Origin: Streptomyces sp. CBMA29 | GTDB taxonomy: Bacteria > Actinomycetota > Actinomycetes > Streptomycetales > Streptomycetaceae | Direction of reading: 5' to 3' | Assembly (NCBI RefSeq): GCF_014596445.1 | Contig: NZ_MECL01000211.1 | Location: 27,745-91,744 of the forward strand | DNA: 64,000 nucleotides | Part shown: piece after piece, positions 7,498-15,787 of the stretch | How positions within the stretch are numbered: the stretch's first letter is position 1 | How the letters are laid out: each line of letters begins with the position of its first letter | Translations under genes and position numbers: made by a program | Notes under the pieces: model-generated | The model's input: only the letters and a program-made list of their open reading frames with translations | Database searches by the model: none | What the model was told of the DNA's origin: nothing

Positions 7498-9213
7498 ATG
7501 GCAACAACAACCCAGGCCGGCAAGCGGGACGGGCAGGCACCGGAACCGGGCCCCGGCGCCACGGACGCCGCGCCCATGTCGCACCGGCAGATCATGGAGG
7601 CGCTGTCCGGGCTGCTGCTCGGACTGTTCGTGGCGATCCTGTCGTCCACGATCGTCTCCAACGCCCTGCCCCGCATACTCGCCGACATCGGCGGCGGGCA
7701 GAGCGCGTACACCTGGGTGGTCACCGCCTCGCTTCTCGCGGTCACCGCGACCACCCCGATCTGGGGCAAGCTCTCCGACCTGTTCAGCAAGAAGCTGCTG
7801 ATCCAGCTCTCGCTGGTGATCTACGTGGTCGGCTCCGTCGTGGCCGGTTTCTCCACCAGCCCCGGCATGCTGATCGCCTGCCGCCTGGTCCAGGGCGTCG
7901 GCGCGGGCGGTCTCTCCGCGCTGTCGCAGGTGATCATGGCCGCGATGATCTCGCCCCGGGAGCGCGGCCGTTACAGCGGCTACCTCGGCGCGACCTTCGC
8001 CATCGCGACCGTCGGCGGCCCGCTGATCGGCGGCGTCATCGTCGACTCCACGCTCGGCTGGCGCTGGTGCTTCTACGTCGGTGTGCCGTTCGCCGTCGCC
8101 GCGCTGATCGTGCTCCAGAAGACGCTGCACCTGCCGGTGGTCAAGCGGAAGGTACGGATCGACTGGACCGGCGCCTTCCTGATCACCGCCGCCGTCTCGC
8201 TGCTGATGGTGTGGATCTCGCTCGCCGGCCAGAACTACGCGTGGGTGTCCTGGCAGAGCTACGTGATGGTGCCGCTGGCCCTCGTGCTCGGCGCGCTGTT
8301 CGTCTACACCGAGACCCGCGCGGCCGAACCGATCGTCCCGCTGCGGCTGTTCCGCAACAAGACGATCACCCTCACCTCGATCGCGAGCCTCTTCGTCGGT
8401 ATCGCGATGTTCGCCGGCACGGTCTTCCTGAGCCAGTACTTCCAGCTCGCCCGGGGCAAGACCCCGACGATGTCCGGCATCATGACGATCCCGCTGATCG
8501 GCGGGCTGTTCATCGCCTCGACCGTCTCCGGCCAGATCATCACCCGCACCGGCCGCTGGAAGGCGTTCCTGGTCTCCGGCGCGATCCTGCTCACCGCGGG
8601 CTCCGCGACCCTCGGCCTGATCCGCAACGACACCCCGTACTGGGAAGTCGGCGTCTACATGGCCCTGTTGGGCCTCGGCGTCGGCATGATGATGCAGAAT
8701 CTGGTGCTCGCCGTGCAGAACCAGGTCTCCGTCGCGGACCTCGGCTCGGCCAGCTCCCTGGTCACCTTCTTCCGCTCGCTGGGCGGCGCGGTCGGCGTCA
8801 CCGCGCTCGGCGCGGTGCTCGGCAACCGCGTCACGCACTTCGTCACCACCGGCCTGGCCGACCACCACATCACCGGCGCCGGGACCGGCGGCGGCATCCC
8901 GGACGTCGAGCGACTGCCCGCCCCCGTCAGGGGGATCGTGGAGAGCGCGTACGGCCACGGCATCGGCGACGTCTTCCTGTACGCCGCGCCCTTCGCCCTG
9001 CTCTCCTTCCTGCTGGTGATCTTCGTCAAGGAGACCGCCCTGCGCACCAGCAGCGGTTTGCAGCAGGCTGAGGCGGGTACGGGCCGAGCGGCGGAGATCG
9101 CGGTCGCGGAGCTGGCGGCGGCCGAGACCGGCGCGGCGGACATCGCCGCCACCCAGCCGGGTACGCCCGAGGCGGAAGCCGTCCGGGACCGGTCGGGCGA
9201 CCAGACCCGGTAA
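7498..9213 (+). CDS. MFS multidrug exporter, DHA2 (EmrB/QacA, 14-TM) family
   Basis: 571 residues, ATG with GAAGAGG upstream. Hydrophobic segments are consistent with 14 transmembrane helices between about 40 and 515. DHA2 motifs are present: 'LFVAILSSTIVSNALPRI' in TM1 (motif D1), 'GKLSDLFSKKLLI' (motif A) and 'RLVQGVGAGGLSALSQ' (motif B). The C-terminal 60 residues are an Ala/Glu/Thr-rich cytoplasmic tail. It follows MarR by 12 bp, forming a regulator-pump pair for proton-driven drug efflux; the substrate cannot be predicted. Confidence 0.93.
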   Translation: MATTTQAGKRDGQAPEPGPGATDAAPMSHRQIMEALSGLLLGLFVAILSSTIVSNALPRILADIGGGQSAYTWVVTASLLAVTATTPIWGKLSDLFSKKLLIQLSLVIYVVGSVVAGFSTSPGMLIACRLVQGVGAGGLSALSQVIMAAMISPRERGRYSGYLGATFAIATVGGPLIGGVIVDSTLGWRWCFYVGVPFAVAALIVLQKTLHLPVVKRKVRIDWTGAFLITAAVSLLMVWISLAGQNYAWVSWQSYVMVPLALVLGALFVYTETRAAEPIVPLRLFRNKTITLTSIASLFVGIAMFAGTVFLSQYFQLARGKTPTMSGIMTIPLIGGLFIASTVSGQIITRTGRWKAFLVSGAILLTAGSATLGLIRNDTPYWEVGVYMALLGLGVGMMMQNLVLAVQNQVSVADLGSASSLVTFFRSLGGAVGVTALGAVLGNRVTHFVTTGLADHHITGAGTGGGIPDVERLPAPVRGIVESAYGHGIGDVFLYAAPFALLSFLLVIFVKETALRTSSGLQQAEAGTGRAAEIAVAELAAAETGAADIAATQPGTPEAEAVRDRSGDQTR

Positions 9214-9505
9214 CCCGGAGGGCCGGTCACCCGGCCCGCAGGAACTCCCGGCCGACTGTCCTGTTCCCACAGCGGAGAGGTCCAGGGCGGCGGACGGGAC
9301 CGGGTCCCGGAGGACGGCCGGAGCAGGGGACGGCCGAGGCCGTCCACCGGGACCCAGCACGAAGGGTGTGCCGCCGGAGCCGATGTCACGGCACGGCGGC
9401 CCGCCCGGCACGGCGCCCCGCACGGACCGCGGGCATCACGAGCGCGCCCCGCACGGACCGCGCCCCGCACGACCGCGCCGGAGGCGATCCGGCGGGTGCC
9501 CGGCG
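9214..9505. other. Intergenic region, no gene seen
   Basis: This is GC-rich sequence between the exporter and the PPOX gene. It contains short direct repeats of CGCCCCGCACGGACCGCG (about 9414-9470), probably slippage products. No coding frame with convincing codon use was found. Confidence 0.4.
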
Positions 9506-9517
9506 TAGGGTGCTGGC
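9506..9517 (+). promoter_or_regulatory. -10 element of a leaderless promoter
   Basis: TAGGGT (9506-9511) stands exactly 6 nt before ATG 9518. No Shine-Dalgarno sequence is present. This spacing is typical of Streptomyces leaderless transcripts starting at the A of ATG. Confidence 0.65.
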
Positions 9518-9979
9518 ATGGCTCCCAACATCGCCACGAATACGTCCGTCACGCTGGATGAGCTGCTGGAGTTCGTACGGCCGCGGCACCGCGCGATCCT
9601 GCTCACCACCCGTTCCGACGGCAGCCCGCAGGCGTCCCCGCTCACCTGCGGGGTCGACGACTCCGGCCGGATCGTCGTGTCGACCTACCCCGAGCGGGCC
9701 AAGACGCGTAACGCCCGCCGTGATCCGCGCGCCTCGCTCGTGATCCTCTCCGACGAGTGGAACGGCCCCTGGGTGCAGGTCGACGGCACCGCCGAGGTCA
9801 TCGACAGCCCCGAGTCGGTCGAGCCGCTGGTCGAGTACTTCCGCAACATCTCGGGGGAACACCCCGACTGGGACGAGTACCGCTCCGCGATGGTGCGGCA
9901 GGGCAAGTCCCTGATCCGCGTCTCCCCGGAGCGGTGGGGTCCCATCGCCACCGGCGGTTTCCCGGCCCGGCTGGCGTAG
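9518..9979 (+). CDS. PPOX-class (split beta-barrel) F420-dependent oxidoreductase
   Basis: 153 residues in one split beta-barrel domain. Recognisable parts are 'RPRHRAILLTTRSDGSPQASPL', 'GRIVVSTYPERAKTRNARRDPRASLVIL' and 'WVQVDGTAEVID', the pattern of the Rv1155-like PPOX family that binds F420 or FMN at a dimer interface. Physiological substrate unknown. The transcript is probably leaderless, with TAGGGT six bases before the start. A convergent terminator at 10018 separates it from the ABC permease gene. Confidence 0.88.
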   Translation: MAPNIATNTSVTLDELLEFVRPRHRAILLTTRSDGSPQASPLTCGVDDSGRIVVSTYPERAKTRNARRDPRASLVILSDEWNGPWVQVDGTAEVIDSPESVEPLVEYFRNISGEHPDWDEYRSAMVRQGKSLIRVSPERWGPIATGGFPARLA

Positions 9980-10017
9980 GACGGATTCCCGGTCCCGCCG
10001 GGGGGGTCAACCCCCGT

Positions 10018-10052
10018 GCCCCGAGCGGTCGTTGACCTCAGCCGCTCGGGGC
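10018..10052. terminator. Terminator hairpin between convergent genes, with repeats of its arm
   Basis: GCCCCGAGCGG (10018-10028) pairs with CCGCTCGGGGC (10042-10052). The CCGCTCGGGGC/T word then recurs at about 10055, 10070 and 10085, running into the permease stop. It serves the convergent PPOX and permease genes. Confidence 0.65.
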
Positions 10053-10082
10053 TCGACCGCTCGGGGCACGACCGCTCGGGGC

Positions 10083-11312
10083 TCAGCCGCTCAGGGCGGC
10101 GGTCGGGTGGGTGCGGGCGGCGCGGATCGCCGGGTAGAGCCCGGCCACCGCGCCGATGAACAAGGTGGCGCCGACCGCGATCAGCAGGGTCACCGGCGGC
10201 ACCGACAGCGGCCAGTCCTTGATGACGGCGAAACCCGCCGTCACCGCGACGCCGAGGGCCGAGCCGAGGACGCCGCCGAGCGCCGAGAGCAGCAGGGCCT
10301 CCGCGAGGAACTGCGCCCGGATATGGCGGCGGGTGGCGCCCAGCGCGCGGCGCAGCCCGATCTCGCGGCGGCGTTCCAGCACGGAGATGATCATCGTGTT
10401 GGCCACGCCGATGCCGCCGACGAGGAGGGCCACGGAGCCGAGCCCGACGAGCAGCCCGGTGAACGCCTGGTCTGCGGCGTTCTTCGCGGCGAGCGCGTCG
10501 GAGGGCCTGGACACCGTGACCTCGTCGGGCGCCCGCGGGTTGACCGTACGGCCGAGGCGGGAGCGTACGGAGTCCACGGCCGCGTCCGCCGAGCGCTCGT
10601 ACACCACGGTCGGGCTGCCGTCGTAGCCGAACTGCGAGCGCGCGACGGGCGTGCCGACCAGCGCCGAGGTGTCCAGCTCCGGGGCGAGCGGCACGGCTTC
10701 GAGGATGCCGACCACGGTGAAGTACCTTCCGCCGAGCCACACTTGGGAGCCGGGGGTGACAACTCCCAGCCGTTCGGCGGTCTTCGAGCCGAGGACGACG
10801 GCGGGGAATTTCGCGGTGGCGGCGTTGAGCCATGATCCGGCCGCGAGCCTGGCGCCCACGGTGTCGAGCAGGCGGAGGTCGGCCGCGCGGGCGGTGATGC
10901 CGCCGGTGGCGTCCTTGTCGGACAAGTGGCTGCGGTACACCGAGACGTCGAGGTCGCCGTAGCCGCTGGTGCTCTCGACGCCGTCCAGGAGGCCGACCTT
11001 CGCGATCGTGTCCTGCGGCAGCTTCGTGTCCTGCCCGAAGAGGCTCTTGCCCGCCTGCGCGGTCAGCAGATTCGTACCGAGCTGGGCGAGTTGGGCGTTG
11101 AGTTTCGCCTGACTCGACGCCGAGATGCCGACGACGGCGATCATGGCGGCGATGCCGATCGCGATGCCCAGCGCCGAGAGGATCGCGCGAGCGGGACGGG
11201 TCCGCAGCCCGACCGTGCCGAGCCGCAGCAGGTCGCGGCCGAGCAGTCGCGAGCGGGGTGGCCTCCGGCCCGGACGCGGTGGAGAGGCCGCCGCCGCGGC
11301 CGGGGCGCTCAT
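10083..11312 (-). CDS. ABC transporter permease, MacB/FtsX type
   Basis: 409 residues. The layout is typical MacB: one N-terminal transmembrane helix at about 45-65 ('AILSALGIAIGIAAMIAVVG'), a long extracytoplasmic domain (about 70-285), then three C-terminal helices with the FtsX signature 'ERRREIGLRRALGATRRHIRAQFLAEALLLS'. The start overlaps the upstream ATPase gene by 4 bp, so translation is coupled. With the ATPase, the adaptor at 13923 and the lipoprotein at 14443 it forms a tripartite-like export or signalling transporter. Confidence 0.93.
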   Translation of the reverse strand: MSAPAAAAASPPRPGRRPPRSRLLGRDLLRLGTVGLRTRPARAILSALGIAIGIAAMIAVVGISASSQAKLNAQLAQLGTNLLTAQAGKSLFGQDTKLPQDTIAKVGLLDGVESTSGYGDLDVSVYRSHLSDKDATGGITARAADLRLLDTVGARLAAGSWLNAATAKFPAVVLGSKTAERLGVVTPGSQVWLGGRYFTVVGILEAVPLAPELDTSALVGTPVARSQFGYDGSPTVVYERSADAAVDSVRSRLGRTVNPRAPDEVTVSRPSDALAAKNAADQAFTGLLVGLGSVALLVGGIGVANTMIISVLERRREIGLRRALGATRRHIRAQFLAEALLLSALGGVLGSALGVAVTAGFAVIKDWPLSVPPVTLLIAVGATLFIGAVAGLYPAIRAARTHPTAALSG

Positions 11313-12856
11313 GCGGACGCCCTTTCGCCGGAGGCACCGGAGGACGCGCCTCGCACCGCCCCCCCGCCGCCCGCCCCGGCGGCCCCAGCGGCCCCGGCAG
11401 CTCCGGCTGCTCCGGCAGCTCCGGCAGCTCCGGCAGCTCCGGCAGCTCCAGCTGGCTCGGCCGCTCCGGCTACTCCGGCAGGCTCGGCTGCTCCGGCAGC
11501 TCCAGCAGCTCCAGCGGCTCCCGCACCTCCGGCTGCTCCGGTTGGCCGGGCCGCTCCGGCCGTCGCAGGCGCTTCGGCCGCCCCGGCAGGCTCGGCAGGC
11601 TCGGCAGCTCCAGCAGGCTCGGCTGCTCCAGCCGCTCCAGCAGCTCCAGCGGCTCCAGCGGCTCCCGCACCTCCGGCTGCTCCGGTTGGCCGGGCCGCTC
11701 CGGCCGTCGCAGGCGCTTCGGCCGCCCCGGCAGGCTCGGCAGGCTCGGCAGGCTCGGCAGCTCCAGCAGGCTCGGCTGCTCCAGCCGCTCCCGCAGGCTC
11801 GGCAGCTCCGGCAGGCTCGGCTGCTCCAGCGGCTCCCGCACCTCCGGCTGCTCCGGGTGCTCCGGTTGGCCGGGCCGCTCCGGCCGTGGCAGGCGCTTCG
11901 GCCGCTCCGGCAGGCTCGGCAACTCCAGCGGCTCCCGCACCTCCGGCAGCTCCGGTTGACCGGGCCGCTCCGGCCGTCTCAGGCGCTTCGGCCGCCCCGG
12001 CAGGCTCGGCAGGCTCGGCTGCTCCAGCGGCTCCCGCACCTCCGACTGCTCCAGCCGCTCCGGCGGCTCCGGCAGCTCCGGTTGGCCCGGCCGCCCCGGC
12101 TTCCCCGGCCGTCCCGGCTTCCCCGGCCGTCCCGGCCGTCCCGGCCGACCCCGTCGACTTCGAGTCCGACAGGACTCGTCCGTCGCGGATCGCGATACGG
12201 CGGGGCAGGCGGGCGGCGAGGTCGGTGTCGTGGGTGATGACCAGGACGGTGGTGCCCTGGGCGTTGATCTCGTGGAGGAGCTCGACGACGCCCGCGCCGG
12301 AGGCCGAGTCGAGGTTGCCGGTCGGCTCGTCCGCGAGGAGCAGCGGCGGGTCGCCGACCACGGCGCGCGCGATGGCGACGCGCTGTCGCTCGCCGCCGGA
12401 GAGCTGGTTCGACTTGTGGTCGTGGCGGTGGGCGAGCCCGACGCGGTCGAGGACGGCCCGTGCGCGCTCGCGCCGCTCGGAGCGGGGGACGCCCGAATAG
12501 AGCAGCCCGTCGGCCACGTTGTCGAGCGCGGTGACGCCGTCGGCCAGGTGGAACTGCTGGAACACGAACCCGATCCGGTGCGCGCGCACGGCGGAAAGGG
12601 CGCGGTCGGAGAGGTCGTTCACGTCCACCCCTTCGATGGTGACCGAGCCCGCGGTGGGCCGGTCGAGGGTCCCGATCAGGTTGAGGAGGGTCGATTTGCC
12701 GGAGCCGCTGGGGCCGACGAGCGCGACCAGTTCGCCCTTCCGCACGGTCAGGCTCACCCCCGCGCACGCCAGCACCGGCGGTTCGCCGTAACCGCGCTCG
12801 ACGTCGCGCAGCTCGATGATGGCGCCGGGCTCACTGCTTTCTCTGGTGGCGCTCAC
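11309..12856 (-). CDS. ABC transporter ATP-binding protein (MacB/LolD type) with ~285-residue repetitive Ala/Gly/Pro/Glu tail
   Basis: 515 residues, about twice the usual size. Residues 1-232 are a standard LolD/MacB ATPase: Walker A 'GPSGSGKST', Q-loop 'FVFQQFHL', signature 'LSGGERQRVAIARA', Walker B 'LLLADEPTGNLDS' and H-loop 'VITHD'. After 'RDGRVLSDSKSTG' the protein becomes a run of GAA, GTA, GEA and EPA triplets to the end, partly collagen-like Gly-X-Y. The frame stays open through the whole array and ends in a 4-bp overlap with the permease, so the tail is probably made. Related ATPases lack such a tail, so it is most likely a recent minisatellite expansion. The start overlaps the adaptor stop (ATGA). 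Confidence 0.9.
   Translation of the reverse strand: MSATRESSEPGAIIELRDVERGYGEPPVLACAGVSLTVRKGELVALVGPSGSGKSTLLNLIGTLDRPTAGSVTIEGVDVNDLSDRALSAVRAHRIGFVFQQFHLADGVTALDNVADGLLYSGVPRSERRERARAVLDRVGLAHRHDHKSNQLSGGERQRVAIARAVVGDPPLLLADEPTGNLDSASGAGVVELLHEINAQGTTVLVITHDTDLAARLPRRIAIRDGRVLSDSKSTGSAGTAGTAGEAGTAGEAGAAGPTGAAGAAGAAGAVGGAGAAGAAEPAEPAGAAEAPETAGAARSTGAAGGAGAAGVAEPAGAAEAPATAGAARPTGAPGAAGGAGAAGAAEPAGAAEPAGAAGAAEPAGAAEPAEPAEPAGAAEAPATAGAARPTGAAGGAGAAGAAGAAGAAGAAEPAGAAEPAEPAGAAEAPATAGAARPTGAAGGAGAAGAAGAAGAAEPAGVAGAAEPAGAAGAAGAAGAAGAAGAAGAAGAAGAGGGGAVRGASSGASGERASA
11345..12160. repeat. Coding minisatellite in the ABC ATPase gene
   Basis: The region is made of short GCTCCGGCAG and GGCTCGGCAG-type units. 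A longer higher-order block contains the words GGTTGGCCGGGCCGCTCCGG and GGCGCTTCGGCCGCCCCGG; it recurs near 11540, 11680, 11860 and 11955 with small changes. The unit lengths keep the minus-strand frame open. The opposite frames are also open, a compositional side effect. Confidence 0.85.
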
Positions 12857-13923
12857 AGTCCCGGCACCACGACCCTCTGACCCTCGGCGACGCCGTCGCC
12901 GGAGATCTCCACCCGGCCGCCCGCGAACAGGCCGGTCTTCACGGGGACGCGCGTGGTCCTGCCGTCGGGGCCGACGACCTCGACGCCGAACCGGTCGCCG
13001 TCGAGGGCCTGGAGGGCGCCGACGGGTACGGACAGCACGTGCTCGCGCGTCGCCGAGGGGAACTCGACGGTCACCGTCGCCTGCTGGAGCGCGCCCACCG
13101 CGGCGGGGTCGGCCAGCGAGACGACGACGGGGATCACCACGGCCTTGCCGCTGCCGCCCTCCTTCTCCGTGGGCACCCCGACACCGGTGACCGTGCCCTT
13201 CGTGGACGTGCCCGAGGGCAGGTCGATGGTCACCTTGCCGCCCACGACGGCCAGTTGCTGATCGGCGAGCTTGAGGTCGACGTCCACCTTCTTGTCGAGT
13301 CCCGTGATGCCGAGGACCGGCGCGCCCGCGCCGAGCCGGTCGCCGACGGACACCTTCACGGCGGCGACGCGTACGTCCCCCGGCACGAAGACGACCCGGC
13401 CGAGTTCGACGGTGCCGGTACGGCGCTGGCCCGTGGCCTTCTGCCAGGCGCGGACCGCCTCCGCCGTGCGCGCGGTGAACTTCTCGTCGGGTTCGAGGCC
13501 GAAGTACCCGAGCTTGGCGAGGCTGCGCTCCAACTGCTTGACGTCGGGCCCGTCGTCCATCCCGGCGCGGAAGGCGCGCCAGGCGGGAAGCGGCCCGCGG
13601 AAGAGGAACACCGGCACGTTGTCGACCGCGAAGAGCCGCTGGCCGAGCCTGATCCGCGTTCCGGTGGCGGGCAGTTGGGTGACCGTGCCGTCCAGCCCGC
13701 CCGCGATGTCGCGCGCGACGGCGAAGGCGAGGGTGCCGGAGTTCTTGGTCGTACCGGTGAGCGTGCCGCGCTCGACCGGCGCGGTGTCGACGTGCGGGGT
13801 CTCCTCGGCGGTCGCGGGCGAACGGTCCCTGCCGTACGCGTAGATCCCGGCGGCGCCGCCGCCCCCCAGCAGCAGGACCACCGCGAGGGCGGCGCCGGTC
13901 ACGGCGAAGCGTTTCCTAGCCAT
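12853..13923 (-). CDS. HlyD/MacA-like periplasmic adaptor with peptidoglycan-binding-like domain
   Basis: 356 residues. Residues about 8-28 form a signal anchor. Residues about 115-170 match the PG_binding_1 pattern ('DVKQLERSLAKLGYFG' ... 'TAEAVRAWQKATGQRRTGTVELG'), inserted between the two halves of a barrel/lipoyl-like adaptor region ('RGTLTGTTKNSGTLAF' and 'VKVSVGDRLGAGAPVLGI'). This architecture is common in Gram-positive MacA-like partners of MacB transporters. The gene overlaps the lipoprotein upstream by 8 bp and the ATPase downstream by 4 bp, so all four genes should be translated together. Confidence 0.88.
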   Translation of the reverse strand: MARKRFAVTGAALAVVLLLGGGGAAGIYAYGRDRSPATAEETPHVDTAPVERGTLTGTTKNSGTLAFAVARDIAGGLDGTVTQLPATGTRIRLGQRLFAVDNVPVFLFRGPLPAWRAFRAGMDDGPDVKQLERSLAKLGYFGLEPDEKFTARTAEAVRAWQKATGQRRTGTVELGRVVFVPGDVRVAAVKVSVGDRLGAGAPVLGITGLDKKVDVDLKLADQQLAVVGGKVTIDLPSGTSTKGTVTGVGVPTEKEGGSGKAVVIPVVVSLADPAAVGALQQATVTVEFPSATREHVLSVPVGALQALDGDRFGVEVVGPDGRTTRVPVKTGLFAGGRVEISGDGVAEGQRVVVPGL

Positions 13924-14443
13924 TGGGGCGCACGCCCCCCATGTCCGCGTTGCCGCCGCTCCCGCACTTGGCGACCACGTCCTTCGGCGCGTCCTGCGGG
14001 ACGGTCAGGCCGATGACGCCCTTGCCCGGGTCGGGGACGTCGACGCCGTTGTCACGGAAGCACTTGGCGCTCTTGAGCGCGTCCTCCTGCAACTGCTCGT
14101 CCGACTTGTTCTGCGTACCGGGTACGGGCGGCGGGTCGCCGAGCGTCCCGCGGCACTTCGTACTGGCCTTCTCCAGCGCGGCCATGTCCGAGGCGTCCTG
14201 CGACTCGGTGACGGAGAGGCCGCCCTTGCCCGCGTCGGGGAAGTCGATGCCCTCGGCGCGCATGCACGCGGAGAAGGCGAGCTGCCAGTCCTCGAAGCTC
14301 TTCGCCTTGGCGGTGGGCTTGCCGGTGTCAGCCGTGCCGCCGCCGTCGTCGTTGCCGCCGCCGCAGGCCCCGAGGAGCACGATCGTCAGCGGGAGCGCGG
14401 CCACGGACCCGAGCAGGCGCCGGCGCTGCTTCGTAAGGAACAT
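13916..14443 (-). CDS. Lipoprotein of the MacAB-like operon
   Basis: 175 residues from ATG 14443, preceded by AAAGGA. The lipobox is 'IVLLGAC', with the lipidated Cys near residue 26. The mature part holds two similar halves, each with Cys: 'FSACMRAEGIDFPDAGKGGLSV' and 'AKCFRDNGVDVPDPGKGVIGLTV'. This internal duplication (C-[MF]-R-x-[ND/EG]-G-[IV]-D-[FV]-P-D) suggests a repeat domain seen in many Streptomyces lipoproteins. It is the first gene of the efflux operon, 90 bp after the histidine kinase, and may act as sensor or substrate-binding part for the transporter. Confidence 0.85.
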   Translation of the reverse strand: MFLTKQRRRLLGSVAALPLTIVLLGACGGGNDDGGGTADTGKPTAKAKSFEDWQLAFSACMRAEGIDFPDAGKGGLSVTESQDASDMAALEKASTKCRGTLGDPPPVPGTQNKSDEQLQEDALKSAKCFRDNGVDVPDPGKGVIGLTVPQDAPKDVVAKCGSGGNADMGGVRPNG

Positions 14444-14533
14444 GGTGTCGTCCTTTCGGCGCGGCACCCCGTGGTGCCGCTCGTCCCGGACAGTCCACCG
14501 ATCCCCCGGTTGCGAGGGAGTCAAGGGATTTTC

Positions 14534-15787
14534 TTAGGTTTTTATGACATCGCGTCTGACGACATCGCGTCTGACGACATCGCGCGCGGGCAGCGCGAAC
14601 GTCACGGTCAGCCCGCCGCCGGGGTTCGCGGCGATGTCGAGCGCTGCGTCGTGCACCTCGGCGACGGCGGCGACGATCGCCAGGCCGAGGCCGTGATGCC
14701 GCTGCCCGCCCGTACGTCCCGTGCCGCGCACGAACGGCTCGGTGAGGGAGGCGACAGTGCCTTCCGGCACGACCGGTCCGGTGTTGGCCACGCGCACCTC
14801 GGCGCCGCCGTCCGGGGCCGGTCCCGTACGCACCTGGAGCGAGCCGCCCGCCGCATTGTGCCGCACCGCGTTCTGGAGGAGATTCGCGACCGCCCGGTGC
14901 AGGAGCACGGGATCGCCGACGGCCGCGGCGGGGCGGAGGCCGAGCTCGGCCCGGACGCCCGAGGCGTCGAGTTCGTCGTGCAGGTCGCGCAGCGCGTCCG
15001 CCGCGATCCGGGCGAGGTCGAGGTTGTCCCGGCGGACGCCGCGCGCGCCGATCTCGGCGAGGGTGAGCAGCGAGTCGACGGTCTCGATGTTGCGCCGGTT
15101 GGTCCGGTAGACGCGCTCGGCGACCTTGCGCAGTTCGGGGTAGCCGGCCTCGGGGTCGGGCTCGCGGTCGGCCAGCGCGACCTCCAGCATCGTCTGGTTG
15201 GCCGCCAGGGGGGTCCGCAGCTCGTGGGAGGCGTTGGCCGCGAACCGGCGGTGCGCCTGAAAGGAGCTGTCGAGCTTTTCGAGCATGTCGTCGAAGGTGT
15301 CCGCGAGGTCGTGCACCTCGTCCCCGGGACCGCGCATGCCGATGCGGTGGTCGAGCGCGCCCGTCGCGGCGAGCTTCGCGGCCGAGTTGATCGCCGCCAG
15401 CGGGCGCAGCACCCGGCCCGCGACGACCCAGCCGATCACCGCGCCGATCACCGCGAGGACGACGAGCACGACGGCCGAGACGATCAGCAGCGTGTTGAGG
15501 ATGTCGGAGGCGCTGCTCAGGTGCAGGGCAGAGGCCGTGTCGGTGTCCCTGCTGGTGGGGCTGACCGGCGACGGGGTGGCCTTCACCCCCGGCAGGGACG
15601 TGCCGTCCTCCAGCTTCGACGGCAGGATCGCGTACGTCGGCACGTACCGCATGAAGACGTACACGGTGCCGAGCATCAGGGCGCCGGTGGCCGTCAGGAG
15701 GGTCGCGTAGGTGAGGGTCAGGCGGGCGCGCATCGTCATCCGCGGGCGCCAGGACAGCACGCCGAGGGGGGACGTCCTGTCGGTCAC
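14534..15787 (-). CDS. Two-component sensor histidine kinase
   Basis: 417 residues from GTG 15787, which overlaps the response-regulator stop by 4 bp (GTGA). Two transmembrane helices (about 22-42 and 95-120) flank a short sensor loop. HAMP follows, then the H-box 'NASHELRTPLAANQT', N-box 'NLLQNAVRHN' and G-box 'HHGLGLAIVAAVAEVHDA'. The protein ends with RRDVVRRDVVRRDVIKT, encoded by a 15-bp tandem repeat. It pairs with the regulator at 15784 and precedes the lipoprotein/MacAB-like genes, which it probably controls in response to envelope or antibiotic stress. Confidence 0.92.
   Translation of the reverse strand: MTDRTSPLGVLSWRPRMTMRARLTLTYATLLTATGALMLGTVYVFMRYVPTYAILPSKLEDGTSLPGVKATPSPVSPTSRDTDTASALHLSSASDILNTLLIVSAVVLVVLAVIGAVIGWVVAGRVLRPLAAINSAAKLAATGALDHRIGMRGPGDEVHDLADTFDDMLEKLDSSFQAHRRFAANASHELRTPLAANQTMLEVALADREPDPEAGYPELRKVAERVYRTNRRNIETVDSLLTLAEIGARGVRRDNLDLARIAADALRDLHDELDASGVRAELGLRPAAAVGDPVLLHRAVANLLQNAVRHNAAGGSLQVRTGPAPDGGAEVRVANTGPVVPEGTVASLTEPFVRGTGRTGGQRHHGLGLAIVAAVAEVHDAALDIAANPGGGLTVTFALPARDVVRRDVVRRDVIKT
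14546..14584. repeat. 15-bp tandem repeat, 2.6 copies, at 3' end of kinase gene
   Basis: GACATCGCGTCTGAC occurs at 14546-14560 and 14561-14575, with a partial copy at 14576. It adds or removes five residues (VVRRD) per unit at the kinase C-terminus. Confidence 0.9.

Noticed and set aside
9040..9423. Protein encoded opposite the exporter tail (part of a 750-codon minus frame)
   Set aside because: No ribosome-binding site, composition of a mirror frame, no recognisable domain.
10926..12500. Plus-strand Ala/Pro-rich frame of 524 codons opposite the ABC ATPase
   Set aside because: Complement of the repeat array; no start signal or domain, while the minus frame encodes a complete ATPase.
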